From positions 496,001-560,000 of the forward strand of contig CAWHMD010000008.1 of assembly GCA_963830385.1 (NCBI GenBank): DNA of 64,000 bases, read 5' to 3'. Below the pieces are notes generated by a model, which saw only the letters and a program-made list of their open reading frames with translations, made no database searches and was not told the origin of the DNA. The stretch's first letter is position 1. The number at the start of each line of letters is the position of its first letter. The position numbers and the translations under genes were made by a program. This DNA is from Bog-532 sp963830385 (GTDB lineage Bacteria > Actinomycetota > Actinomycetes > Streptosporangiales > Streptosporangiaceae). Below, piece after piece: positions 50,654 through 59,767 of the stretch.

Positions 50654-52948
50654 ATGCCCGAACAGGACCCTCACCGCGACTCCCGGCCCGGCCGGCGGGA
50701 CTTCCTGCGGTATTCGGGCGGCGCCGCCGCGGCCGGCGGCCTGGCCGGAGCGGGCCTGCTCAGCGCCGGCCCGGCCGGTGCCGCGACCGTGGGCCGGAAG
50801 CAGGCCGTCGCCTCCTCAGCCGTCGCCTCCTCAGCCGCCACCCCGGCCGCCGCCCCGGCGGCGGGCTACGCGGCCGCCAGCGGGACGCTGGCCGCCACCC
50901 CGATCCGCCCGCCGGCGCCGCCGCTGGCCGTGCGCGGCCCGTACGTGAGCACCTGGCTGCCGGCCACCGCGCTGCCCGCCACCTGGCAGGAGTTCTGGGC
51001 CGGGCACACCACCGCCATGGGCGGCATCGCCCGCATCGACGGCACCTCCTACCTGTTCATGGGCGTCCCGGCGATCATCCTCACGATCCCGGACGGCAAC
51101 CACGGCACCCCGTCCACCACCCAGGGCTTCGAGCAGGCCCTGCAGCAGACCAAGCTGGAGGTCACCCCGACCCGGTCCCGGTTCACGCTCGAGGGCGGCG
51201 GGGTCGAGCTGGTGGCCGAGTTCCTGTCTCCGGTCGAGCCGGGCGACACCAAGCGCCAGTCGATCCCGTTCAGCTACCTGACCCTGACCGCCCGCAGCTC
51301 CGACGGGCACCCCCACGATGTGCAGCTGTACGCCGACATCAGCGGCGAGTGGTGCAGCGGCGACGACGGCCAGCAGATCACCTGGGCCCCATCCCAGGTC
51401 AGCTACGCCGGCGGGGCCCTGCAGACGTGGGCGGTCGAGCTCGCCAGTCAGCAGCCGCTGACCGAGCAGGGCCAGCAGGCCGCCTGGGGCAGCACGGTGT
51501 GGGCCACCCCCAGTACCAGCGGGCTGACCTACCAGTCCGGTCAGGATGTGGCGGTCCGGGCCCAGTTCGTCGGCAACGGCAAGCTGACCAACGGCAACGA
51601 CACCAGCTACCGGGCGATCAGCAACGACTGGCCGGTGTTCGCGTTCTGCGCCGACCTGGGCCAGCTGGGCACCTCCGCCCGGACCGTGCCGCTGTCGATC
51701 GGCCTGGCCCGCACCCCCGCCGTCAGCTACCAGGGCCAGAACCTGGACCCGTGGTGGAGCAAGGAGTTCTCCTCCTGGGCGGACATGCTCGGCTTCTTCC
51801 ACGGCGACCTGGCCGCCGCCCAGCGCCGCGCCACCACCCTGGACACCAAGATCACCGCCGCCGCGCAGGCCGCGGGCGGCACCGCCTACGCCGGGCTGTG
51901 CGCGATCGCCCTGCGCCAGGCCTACGGCGGCACCGAGCTGGTGGCCGGGCCGGACGGCTCGCCGTGGGCGTTCCTCAAGGAGATCTCCAGCGACGGCAAC
52001 GTGTCGACCGTGGACGTGCTGTTCCCGGCCTCCCCGGTGTGGGTCTACGCCGACCCGGGCTACCTGGCGCTGCTGCTCGCCCCGTTGCTGTCCTACGCCG
52101 AGTCCGGCAAGTGGCCCGAGCAGTTCGCCCCGCACGACCTTGGCTCGGCCTACCCGGTGGCCGACGGCCACAACGACGGCGGCGGGGAGAACATGCCGGT
52201 CGAGGAGACCGGCAACATGCTGATCATGGCGGCCGCCTACCTTCAGCAGGTGCCGTCGGCGGCCAGGGCATACGCCACCGCGCACTACAAGATCTTCAAG
52301 CAGTGGGCCGACTACCTGGTCGCGAACCTGCCCGACCCCGGCTTCCAGAACCAGACCGACGACTTCGCCGGCCAGATCGCGCACAGCGTCAACCTGGCCC
52401 TCAAGGGAATCGTCGCGGTCGCCGCCTTCGGCCAGATCATCGCCAAGGCGGCCGGCAACAGCGCCGACGCGGCCAGCTACGCCGCCCAGGCCAAGCAGTT
52501 CATCGCCTACTGGGTCAAGAACGCCCAGGACCCGTCGGCCGCCCACCTGGACCTGACCTACAGCGGCGACGACGGCGGCAACGGCACCTGGGGCACCACC
52601 TACAACGGGTTCGCCGACCGGCTGCTGGGCACCAGCCTGGTCCCGGCCTCGGTGCTGGCCGAGCAGGCGGCCTGGTACCGGGGAGTCAGCAACCTGTTCG
52701 GGCTGCCGCTGCAGGTGCCGCACAGCTACGCCAAGTCCGACTGGGAGATGTGGACGGCGGCCTGGCTGTCGGACTACCCGGTCAGCAAGCAGCTCATCGA
52801 GCAGGTGTACACGTACGCGAACACCACCCCGCAGCGGGTGCCGTTCAGCGACCTGTACGACACGATCAGCGGCAACCAGAACGCCTTCCAGGCCCGGCCG
52901 GTCCAGGGCGGCATCTTCGCCCTGCTGGCGCTCAGGAACCGCCGGTAG
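50654..52948 (+). CDS. Tat-exported glutaminase-family protein (DUF4965/DUF1793)
   Basis: 764 residues. Tat signal RRDFLRYSGGAAAAGGLAGA near residues 14-34, then an Ala/Ser-rich linker with a duplicated AVASS. The mature part has the DUF5127 N-domain (TPTRSRFTLEGGGVELVAEF), DUF4965 (YAGLCAIALRQAYGGTELVA, YADPGYLALLLAPLL) and the DUF1793 helical barrel (HDLGSAYPVADGHNDGGGEN, GLPLQVPHSYAKSDWEMWTA). Fungal GtaA, a secreted glutaminase, belongs here, but bacterial members may act on other substrates. ATG start with a GAGGAGG site. Its end overlaps the convergent mftF gene by 17 bases. Confidence 0.87.
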   Translation: MPEQDPHRDSRPGRRDFLRYSGGAAAAGGLAGAGLLSAGPAGAATVGRKQAVASSAVASSAATPAAAPAAGYAAASGTLAATPIRPPAPPLAVRGPYVSTWLPATALPATWQEFWAGHTTAMGGIARIDGTSYLFMGVPAIILTIPDGNHGTPSTTQGFEQALQQTKLEVTPTRSRFTLEGGGVELVAEFLSPVEPGDTKRQSIPFSYLTLTARSSDGHPHDVQLYADISGEWCSGDDGQQITWAPSQVSYAGGALQTWAVELASQQPLTEQGQQAAWGSTVWATPSTSGLTYQSGQDVAVRAQFVGNGKLTNGNDTSYRAISNDWPVFAFCADLGQLGTSARTVPLSIGLARTPAVSYQGQNLDPWWSKEFSSWADMLGFFHGDLAAAQRRATTLDTKITAAAQAAGGTAYAGLCAIALRQAYGGTELVAGPDGSPWAFLKEISSDGNVSTVDVLFPASPVWVYADPGYLALLLAPLLSYAESGKWPEQFAPHDLGSAYPVADGHNDGGGENMPVEETGNMLIMAAAYLQQVPSAARAYATAHYKIFKQWADYLVANLPDPGFQNQTDDFAGQIAHSVNLALKGIVAVAAFGQIIAKAAGNSADAASYAAQAKQFIAYWVKNAQDPSAAHLDLTYSGDDGGNGTWGTTYNGFADRLLGTSLVPASVLAEQAAWYRGVSNLFGLPLQVPHSYAKSDWEMWTAAWLSDYPVSKQLIEQVYTYANTTPQRVPFSDLYDTISGNQNAFQARPVQGGIFALLALRNRR

Positions 52949-54503
52949 AAACGCCGGGAGGTACTGCCCTTTCGGGAAAACCGGAAAAAGCTGCTGGCCT
53001 GGCGGGCCAACCTGCCCCTGCGGGCGCCCGCCAGGTCAGCTTGGGCAGCAGCGGCCGGGCGGTGCGGTGCCGCAGGCAGCCGCGCCACACCCCGAGGCTG
53101 TAGGCCACATCGTCCAGCAGCCGGGCGCCGGCGTAGCGGACCGGGTCCATCGGCGGCCGCCGCTCGGCCCAGCCCAGCACCGGCGGCGCCAGCGCCAGCG
53201 CGGCCAGCGGCACCCGCAGCCGGGGCACCGCCACCGCGGCCGGCAGCGCCAGCGGCCACCAGGCCCGGGTCAGCGTGCTGCCCAGCAGCCGCCCGGCCGC
53301 GACCGTGCCGCCGGCCGCCAGCCGGGTGGCCACCGGCCAGGTCTGGTCGCCGGTGAACGGGGCCAGCCGCCGGGCCAGCAGCGCGGTCGCGGTGGCGGTG
53401 ATGGCCAGGCCACCAGCCGGCCCGGCCGGCGGCGGCCCGGCGGCGGCGGCCGCCCACGCGGCCGCGGTCCAGCCGGACATCGCCACCGCCGGCAGCGTGC
53501 CCGGGTGCCGCAATTCGAGCGGCGCGGCCGAGGTGCCGTAGTCCATCCGGCGCGCGAACCAGCTGCCCAGCCGGACCCGGTGCTGGTGGGCGACGGCGGC
53601 GGCCGGCTCGTAGCGCACCTGCCAGCCGCGGCCGGCCAGCCGCCACACGAAGTCGACGTCCTCGCCGACCGGCAGGTGCTCGGCGAACCCGCCCGCCGCG
53701 CGGGCCGGGCCGGTCCGCAGCACCAGCGCCGCGCCGGGCACGTAGGAGACCTTGGCCCCGGGCCGGACGATGCTCGGCACCGCCCCCATGTCCAGGGTGG
53801 AGCTGAACCCTTCGTAGCGGGCCAGCCAGCCCGCGGCCCGCCCCGTAGCGCCGTTGGGCTCATACGCGACGATGCGCGGCGCCACCGCCGCCACCACCGG
53901 GTCGGCGAAGTGCGGCAGCAGCCCGTCCAGCCAGCCCGGCGCGGGCACGCAGTCCGAGTCCAGGAACGCCACCAGCGGGGTCTGCACCGCGGCCAGGCCG
54001 GTGTTGCGGGCGGCGGCGGGCCCGCCGTTGACCGGCCGGTGCAGGCAGCCCGCGCCGGCGTCCCTGGCCACCGCGGCCACCGCGGCCGGGTCGCGGGACC
54101 CGTCGTCGACGACCAGCACCCGCGGTGCCGATTCACGGGCCCGCAGCCCGTTCAGGCACAGGGCCAGTTCGGCGGTGCGGTCCCGGACCGGGATCACCAC
54201 CGTGACCTCGCCCGGGCCCGGGCCGCCGGACGGCACCGGCAGCGCGATGCCGGTCTCCAGCAGCCGCCGGGCCAGCGCCTGGGCCCCCGGTGAGGCCGCC
54301 ACCGGCTCCCCCGCCCACCAGCGGGCCACGTGGGCGGCGCCGGCCGGGCCGAGCCGCAGCATCCGGTGCGGGTAGCCGCCCAGCAGCACGGTCCCGTCGT
54401 TCAGCGACCGCAGGCCGGGTACCGGCCGCAGCCGCAGCCCCGCCGCGGCGGGCCCCGGCGGCCCCTGCCCGGCGCTCACCTCGGGCGTGCCCGCTGCGGC
54501 CAT
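52932..54503 (-). CDS. mftF: Mycofactocin glycosyltransferase MftF
   Basis: 523 residues from the ATG at 54503; the ATG at 54515 is also in frame. The N-terminal part LRLRPVPGLRSLNDGTVLLG and GYPHRMLRLGPAGAAH is the MftF-specific module. The GT2 domain has VTVVIPVRDRTAELALCLNG, VLVVDDGSRDP, NGGPAAARNTGL, FLDSDCVPAPGWL (DxD-like) and PVGEDVDFVWRLAGRGWQVR. Membrane helices near 350-420 follow. In full clusters MftF adds a glucan to mycofactocin. Here it is divergent from mftB, and no mftA, mftC, mftD or mftE lies in the window. Confidence 0.87.
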   Translation of the reverse strand: MAAAGTPEVSAGQGPPGPAAAGLRLRPVPGLRSLNDGTVLLGGYPHRMLRLGPAGAAHVARWWAGEPVAASPGAQALARRLLETGIALPVPSGGPGPGEVTVVIPVRDRTAELALCLNGLRARESAPRVLVVDDGSRDPAAVAAVARDAGAGCLHRPVNGGPAAARNTGLAAVQTPLVAFLDSDCVPAPGWLDGLLPHFADPVVAAVAPRIVAYEPNGATGRAAGWLARYEGFSSTLDMGAVPSIVRPGAKVSYVPGAALVLRTGPARAAGGFAEHLPVGEDVDFVWRLAGRGWQVRYEPAAAVAHQHRVRLGSWFARRMDYGTSAAPLELRHPGTLPAVAMSGWTAAAWAAAAAGPPPAGPAGGLAITATATALLARRLAPFTGDQTWPVATRLAAGGTVAAGRLLGSTLTRAWWPLALPAAVAVPRLRVPLAALALAPPVLGWAERRPPMDPVRYAGARLLDDVAYSLGVWRGCLRHRTARPLLPKLTWRAPAGAGWPARPAAFSGFPERAVPPGVSTGGS

Positions 54504-54521
54504 GGATGTCACCATAGAGGT

Positions 54522-54809
54522 ATGACCAGCGACGAAGCGGAGCAGACGGCCTTCGACGCCGGGCAGCCGTACGAGATGCACCCGCAGGTGGCGATCCGCC
54601 CGGAGAGCTTCGGCGCCCTGGCCTACCACTACGGGAACCGGCGGCTGGTCTTCCTCAAGGCCCCGGCCCTGGTCAAGGTCGTCGAGACGCTGGGCGACTA
54701 CCCGACCGCGGCCGACGCGATCGCCGCCCACGTGCCCGGCGGCCAGCGTGACTCGTTCTGCCAGGCGCTGTCCGGCTTGCTGTCGTCGGAGGTCATCCGC
54801 GCCCGCTGA
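54522..54809 (+). CDS. mftB: Mycofactocin chaperone MftB
   Basis: 95 residues. DAGQPYEMHPQVAIRPESFG and LAYHYGNRRLVFLKAPALVK match the PqqD-like RiPP recognition element MftB, which presents the MftA peptide to the radical SAM enzyme MftC. Size is as expected. The ATG lies only 18 bases from the divergent mftF start, so promoters or leaderless starts must overlap. The end overlaps the GH31 gene by 17 bases. No precursor or radical SAM gene follows. Confidence 0.85.
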   Translation: MTSDEAEQTAFDAGQPYEMHPQVAIRPESFGALAYHYGNRRLVFLKAPALVKVVETLGDYPTAADAIAAHVPGGQRDSFCQALSGLLSSEVIRAR

Positions 54810-56835
54810 GCACCGCCAGCGCACTGGAGTCGGCCGCCGCGAACACCGGCATCGCCTCCAGCGGGGCCGGGACCGTGATCGTCTGCCCGCCGTCGTGCGC
54901 GGTCCCGGTCCGGACGTCGACCCAGGTGCGCCCGGCCGGCAGGTAGACGGGCCGCTCGCGCAGCCCGTACTCCAGGATCGGCGCCACCAGCACGTCCGGC
55001 CCGAACAGGTACTGGTCCTCGATCTCCCAGGCCCTGCCATCGTCCGGGAAGTCGTAGAACAGCGGGCGGATGACCGGGGTGCCCCGCTCGTGCGCCGCCC
55101 GCATCTGCTCGCTCACGTACGGGCGCAGCGCCTCGCGGGTGCGCAGGCAGCCGGCCAGGATCTGGTAGACATCCTCGCCGTAGCTCCACACCTCGTTGGC
55201 CGCCCCGGACCCGAGGACCTCGTTGAACGTCCGCCAGGTGATGTCGCCGGTGAACTCCTGCGGCCTGCGGAACCCGTGCAGCCGGGTCACCGGGCAGAAC
55301 ACGCCCCACTGGAACCAGCGCACCAGCAGCTCGCGGAACTCGGGATCATCGCCGTCACCGCCGGTGAACCCGCCGATGTCGGTGGTCCACCAGGGGATGC
55401 CGGACAGCCCGGCGTTCAGGCCGGCCGCGAACTGCATCCGGAACGACTCGAACGTCGAGTGCACGTCACCCGACCACAGCAGGGTCGCGTACTTCTGGCT
55501 GCCGGCCCAGCAGCACCGGATCAGGTTGCAGATCCCGGTCTGCCCGGCCGCCCGCTGGCCGTCGTAGAAGCCCCGCGCGTAGCCGACCGGGTACAGGTTG
55601 CCGACCTTGAGCGCGGGCCCCGCCTGGTAGCGGATCACGTCCCAGTCGTACTGCCCGGAGTGGGTCACCAGCTCGGGCTCGGCCTCGTCCAGCCAGAACA
55701 CCCGGACGCCCTTGTCGAAGTAGTGCTCTTTGGCCTTGGCCCAGACGAACTCCTGCGCTTCGGGATTGGTGGCGTCGAAGAACACCTCGTTCCCCATGAA
55801 CTCCATCTGGGTGCCGGCGCCCCGGTCGGTCCGGACCAGCAGGCCGCGGTCCTCCATCTCGTCGTAGTTCTCGGAGTTCACGTCGACGGTCGGCCAGATC
55901 GACACCATCAGCTCGATGCCCAGCTCCCGCAGCTCGGCGATCATCGCGTCCGGGTCGGGCCAGTACTTCGGGTCGAACCTCCACTCCCCCTGCTGCGGCC
56001 AGTGGAAGAAGTCGGCGACGATGACCGAGATCGGCAGCTCGCGGCGCTTGTACTCGCGGGCCACCGCCAGCAGCTCGTCCTGGGTCTTGTAGCGGAGCTT
56101 GCACTGCCAGAAGCCGGTGGCCCAGTCCGGCATCATCGGCGTCCTGCCGGTCGCGCCGGCGTAGGCCTCCTCGACCTGGGCCGGGGTGTCCCCGGCGGTG
56201 ATCCAGTAGTCCAGCTGGCCGGTGCGGGCCGCGTACCACTGCGTGACGTTCTTGCCGAACGTGACCCGCCCGATGGCGGGGTTGTTCCACAGGAACCCGT
56301 AGCCCCGGCTCGACAGCGCGAACGGGATGCTGGCCTGGGAGTTGCGGTGGGCCAGCTCAAGCGTGCAGCCCTTCATGTCCAGCTCGGCGATCTGCCGCTG
56401 CCCGAGGCCGTAGATCCGCTCGCCCGGCTGGGGCCTGAAGCTCACCGTCAGCTCGCAGTCGTCGCTGCCCAGCACCTGCTTGTAGGCCCGGCCCGGGATC
56501 GCGATCGAGCTGGTCTCGCCGCCGGTGTCGAGCACCTGCCAGTACTCGCGCAGCAGCAGCTCGCCGCGCTGGTTGGTGAACTCCACGATCCCGAACCGGT
56601 CGATGGTGGCGGTGAGGCGGCCGTTGGTGATCCGCGCCCCGCCGTCGCCGATGGTGATCTCCGGGACGGCGGGCGCGGGCGGCTCCAGCGCCCAGTCCTC
56701 GCTGGTGCCGACGGCCCGCTGCCGGGTCGCCCGGACCCGGAGGCTGTGCTCGCCCCACGGCTCGATCCACAGCGTCTCGCCGCCCTGGCGCCGGATCAGC
56801 CGGTCACCTTCCTGGCTCAGGTACTGCCTGCTCAC
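54793..56835 (-). CDS. Glycoside hydrolase family 31, alpha-xylosidase-like
   Basis: 680 residues. The catalytic nucleophile Asp is in VRVFWLDEAEPELV and the acid/base Asp in LLWSGDVHSTFESFRMQFAA. RTPMMPDWATGFWQCKLRYK and FHWPQQGEWRFDPKYWPDPD are typical of the YicI group that cleaves alpha-xylosides. No signal peptide, so it acts in the cytoplasm on imported oligosaccharides. A GTG start at 56835 follows GGGAGG. The sugar operon at 59768 is on the same strand but not linked. Confidence 0.9.
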   Translation of the reverse strand: MSRQYLSQEGDRLIRRQGGETLWIEPWGEHSLRVRATRQRAVGTSEDWALEPPAPAVPEITIGDGGARITNGRLTATIDRFGIVEFTNQRGELLLREYWQVLDTGGETSSIAIPGRAYKQVLGSDDCELTVSFRPQPGERIYGLGQRQIAELDMKGCTLELAHRNSQASIPFALSSRGYGFLWNNPAIGRVTFGKNVTQWYAARTGQLDYWITAGDTPAQVEEAYAGATGRTPMMPDWATGFWQCKLRYKTQDELLAVAREYKRRELPISVIVADFFHWPQQGEWRFDPKYWPDPDAMIAELRELGIELMVSIWPTVDVNSENYDEMEDRGLLVRTDRGAGTQMEFMGNEVFFDATNPEAQEFVWAKAKEHYFDKGVRVFWLDEAEPELVTHSGQYDWDVIRYQAGPALKVGNLYPVGYARGFYDGQRAAGQTGICNLIRCCWAGSQKYATLLWSGDVHSTFESFRMQFAAGLNAGLSGIPWWTTDIGGFTGGDGDDPEFRELLVRWFQWGVFCPVTRLHGFRRPQEFTGDITWRTFNEVLGSGAANEVWSYGEDVYQILAGCLRTREALRPYVSEQMRAAHERGTPVIRPLFYDFPDDGRAWEIEDQYLFGPDVLVAPILEYGLRERPVYLPAGRTWVDVRTGTAHDGGQTITVPAPLEAMPVFAAADSSALAVLSGRG

Positions 56836-57006
56836 GCCCTGTTACCTCCCGGCTCAGCCTCACCGACAGCAAGATCAAACCATGCGTGAAAAGCTTTGCC
56901 CAGGGGTGGGGTGGGGTGAGGGTGGTGCCGATGGCTCGCGTGTTCTCCCGGGCGGTGCGGGCCCGGGTCTCACTGGAGCAAAGTCAGGGATTATCCCCGG
57001 GCGTCT

Positions 57007-57375
57007 TCAGCCAATCACGCGGTGGCCGGCCCGGCGCAGCAGCTCAGAGGCCTCGTCCACCTGGTCAGCGGGGATCAGCACGATGTCGCCGTCGAAGCTG
57101 GCCGCGACCCAGACAGGCACATTGCCGGCTGCGAGCGGCGCCACGATCGCAGCCAGCATGCCGGTCGCGTCCGGCGGGTGCGCCTCGTCGCCGTTCCACA
57201 GCGCCACCCAAGCGTCGTCGGCCGCATCCTGGCGGCGCATGCAGGCTCCGCCGTCAGGGCCGCGCACGACCGCGAGCACCTCGCCATCACGGGCGACGTC
57301 GGCGTCCGGTAGCGCGCGCTCCAGTACGTATCGGCCCTCTAGCACGCGCAATGTCTGATGATCAGCGACCGGCAC
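57007..57375 (-). CDS. ACT-domain protein
   Basis: About 122 residues from the GTG at 57375; the frame is open to an ATG at 57438. Two ACT-like halves: LRVLEGRYVLERALPDADV with LAVVRGPDGGACMRRQ, then GMLAAIVAPLAAGNVPVWVA with FDGDIVLIPADQVDEASEL. These CASTOR/ACT_7-like proteins bind amino acids. No enzyme domain is attached, so a stand-alone sensor is likely. Intergenic DNA lies on both sides. Confidence 0.75.
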   Translation of the reverse strand: MPVADHQTLRVLEGRYVLERALPDADVARDGEVLAVVRGPDGGACMRRQDAADDAWVALWNGDEAHPPDATGMLAAIVAPLAAGNVPVWVAASFDGDIVLIPADQVDEASELLRRAGHRVIG

Positions 57376-57568
57376 CCGTGCATCGTCGCACACCGATCGC
57401 GTCTGATGGTCCAGCGTCACCGACGCCCAGGACCTCACCGCCCAGCGTGACCGGCTGCGCGAGCCCGGCGTCTGAGGCGGCGCGCTGGCCGAAATGCGGT
57501 TGCGGGCCGGCTGGACAGGATGTTAGACACCTTATCTGAGAGTCGACTCCCCGGATATTTCCGGCCGG

Positions 57569-58252
57569 GTGCCGCGTGCTGACGCCCGGCGTAACCGCGA
57601 GGCCCTGCTGTCGCAGGCCACGGAGCTGATCGCCGAGCGCGGGCCGGCGGTGGCGCTGGATGAGGTCGCCCGGACCGCCGGTGTCGGGAACGCAACGCTG
57701 TACCGGCACTTCCCGGACCGGGCCGCGCTGCTGCGGGCCATCGCCGTCCAGGTGATCGGCGCGACCGCGGAAGCCGCCGAACAGGCGCTGGCGGAGGAGA
57801 CCGGCAGCTTCGAGGCACTGGCCCGCTACCTGCACGAGGTGCTGCGCGTGCGGGTCGCCTGGGTGATGCCCGCGATCGCCGGAGCGCTCGCGCGCGGCGA
57901 CGCGGAACTCGCGGCGCTTCGCGGCCGCAGCGTAGCCGCGATCACCACCCTGATAAAAAATGCCCAACGTGACGGAGTGATCCGCGCGGACATCACCTTC
58001 GGCGATATCAGCCTGCTGCTCATCCGGCTCGCCCGGCCGCTGCCCCCCGGTCACGACCGCGCCGTCCAGGACGCGGCCGCCCAACGCCACCTGGCCATCA
58101 TGCTGGCGGGGCTGCGCCCCAGCGGCGGGTCCTTGCCGGGCACCGGGCTCGCGCTGGCCGACCTCCGCCAGCCGGGCTCGGCGCCACCCGTCCCGGCCAT
58201 CCCCGGCGCGGCCGCCCGGACGCCCGGCGGCGCTGACCGCATCGGGGAATAG
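57569..58252 (+). CDS. TetR-family regulator
   Basis: 227 residues from a GTG at 57569. The HTH is LLSQATELIAERGPAVALDE with VARTAGVGNATLYRHFPDRA, near residues 12-50. The ligand domain ends in a Gly/Pro-rich tail of about 45 residues. The A/T-rich stretch at 57520-57560 contains the promoter and probably the operator. It is followed by two RibD/DHFR-like reading frames that it may control. Confidence 0.88.
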   Translation: MPRADARRNREALLSQATELIAERGPAVALDEVARTAGVGNATLYRHFPDRAALLRAIAVQVIGATAEAAEQALAEETGSFEALARYLHEVLRVRVAWVMPAIAGALARGDAELAALRGRSVAAITTLIKNAQRDGVIRADITFGDISLLLIRLARPLPPGHDRAVQDAAAQRHLAIMLAGLRPSGGSLPGTGLALADLRQPGSAPPVPAIPGAAARTPGGADRIGE

Positions 58253-58390
58253 CCAAGACCGCCTCGGCCGTGCCCGGTCCTGGGCCACATCCGGAGGCGG
58301 CCGGGCTCCGGGAATCCGACGGGCCATGAGTTCCGCCGTGGTCCCCGGCTGCCGCGATATACCCGCTCACCCGCACTCAAGGAGAACATC

Positions 58391-58965
58391 ATGACCGCCA
58401 CCTACACCTTCGACGTCTTTTCCAGTCTCGACGGCTTCGGCACCGCTAGCGGTAACTGGGGCGGCTACTGGGGCAAGCAAGGCCCCGAGCTGCTCGACCG
58501 CCGCCTCGCCTTGTACAGCGAGGAGCAGCGGATGGTCTTCGGGGCCACCACCTTCCGGAACATGGTGCGCATGCTGACCCCGGCCGCTGAGGAGCCCGAA
58601 GTGGATGATCCATGGGTCACCCGGATGAGGAGCCTGCCGGCCACGGTGGTGTCAGCCACGCTGGAAGGACCCCTCGACTGGCCGGACGCTGCGATTGTGA
58701 GCGGCGACGGCGTCGACATCGTCGCCCGGCTCAAGAAAGAGTCCGAGGTGCCGTTGCGCTCGAACGGCAGCCTGTCGCTGAACCGGGCGCTGATGGCCGC
58801 GGGCCTGGTCGACCGCGTCCAGGTGACGCTCTTCCCCGTGATCACCGGTCAGACCGAACGGAGCCGATCTTCGCCGGTGCGGCCGACTTCGACCTCGAGC
58901 TGATCGAGAGCCGGACGCTGGACCGCCACATCCAGGAGCTCATCTACCACCCCACCCTCCACTGA
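58391..58965 (+). pseudogene. RibD/dihydrofolate reductase-like protein, frameshifted near its end
   Basis: From the ATG at 58391 (GGAGAA site) the frame reads TYTFDVFSSLDGFGTASGNW, QRMVFGATTFRNMVRM and NGSLSLNRALMAAGLVDRVQ. At about 58855, after VTLFPVITGQT, one base is missing. Restoring it gives TEPIFAGAADFDLELIESRT and ends IQELIYHPTLH at 58965, the normal end of this family. As written the protein stops early with an unrelated tail. Such YwjB/RibD-C proteins are putative NADPH reductases. Confidence 0.7.
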
Positions 58966-59009
58966 CGGCGGATCGTGCCCCGCAGCTCGGCGCGCAGAGA
59001 GGAAGAGGA

Positions 59010-59727
59010 ATGTCTGAAGTATTCCTGACCATGGCAATGTCACTCGACGGATTCATCACGGGGCCGGACGACAACGCCGAGAACCCAGCGGGCACCAATG
59101 GGATGCGGCTGATGAACTGGCTCGACGGCGGAGCCGAGCCCGACGCAACAGGGGTCAACGCATTCCGCCCCCAGCATCCCAACAGCCAGCTTGTGTTCGA
59201 CGAGGCCATGGCGACCGGTGCCGTGGTCACCGGGAAGCGGACAGGGGACTTCGCCGGCTACTGGGGCGGGGATCACCACAACGGGGTGCCGATCTTCGTG
59301 CCGACGCACCAGCCGCCGGCAGAGAACCCGTACGAGCGGGTGCACTACGTCACCGATGGCATCGCCTCCTGTGTGGAGCAGGCCAAGCCCATCACGGCGT
59401 GCCGATCTTCGTGCTCAGCCACCGGCCGCCGCCGCCCTCAGCGGCGAACTACCCGTCGGTGACGTACGTGACCGGCGGGATCGCCAGCGCGATGGCGCAG
59501 GCGAAGGCCGCGGCCGGGGACCGGGACGTGATGGTGCACGGTGCGTACACGGCCGAACGAGCACTCAAGGCCGGGGTGCTGGACGAAGTTCAGATCGATC
59601 AGATCCCGGTGCTGCTCGGCGCGGGCCGCCGGCTGTTCGACACCTTGCGTCCCGGATCGAACTGGAAATCGTGCAGGTGATCGACACCCCGCAGGCCACC
59701 CACAACCGCTACCGCGTCCGCCGCTGA
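59010..59727 (+). pseudogene. Chimeric, frameshifted dihydrofolate reductase-like gene
   Basis: The ATG at 59010 starts a normal RibD-C protein (SEVFLTMAMSLDGFITGPDD, FAGYWGGDHHNGVPIFVPTH) up to YVTDGIASCVEQAK. At about 59390 it is joined, out of frame, to a second related sequence that restarts at the same family position (HGVPIFVLSHRPPPPSAANY) and repeats YVTGGIASAMAQAKAAAGDR before continuing to LLGAGRRLFDTL. Near 59650 a further lost base separates it from the normal end (RIELEIVQVIDTPQATHNRY, stop at 59727). It looks like unequal recombination between two paralogues plus a frameshift. Confidence 0.68.
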
Positions 59728-59767
59728 GCCGCGCGGTAACCAATCCAGGAGGGCGCGGGGCCGGCCC

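Noticed and set aside
50806..50840. Short tandem repeat GTCGCCTCCTCAGCC in the Tat protein gene
   Set aside because: It encodes a duplicated AVASS in the flexible linker after the signal peptide, a common simple-sequence event.
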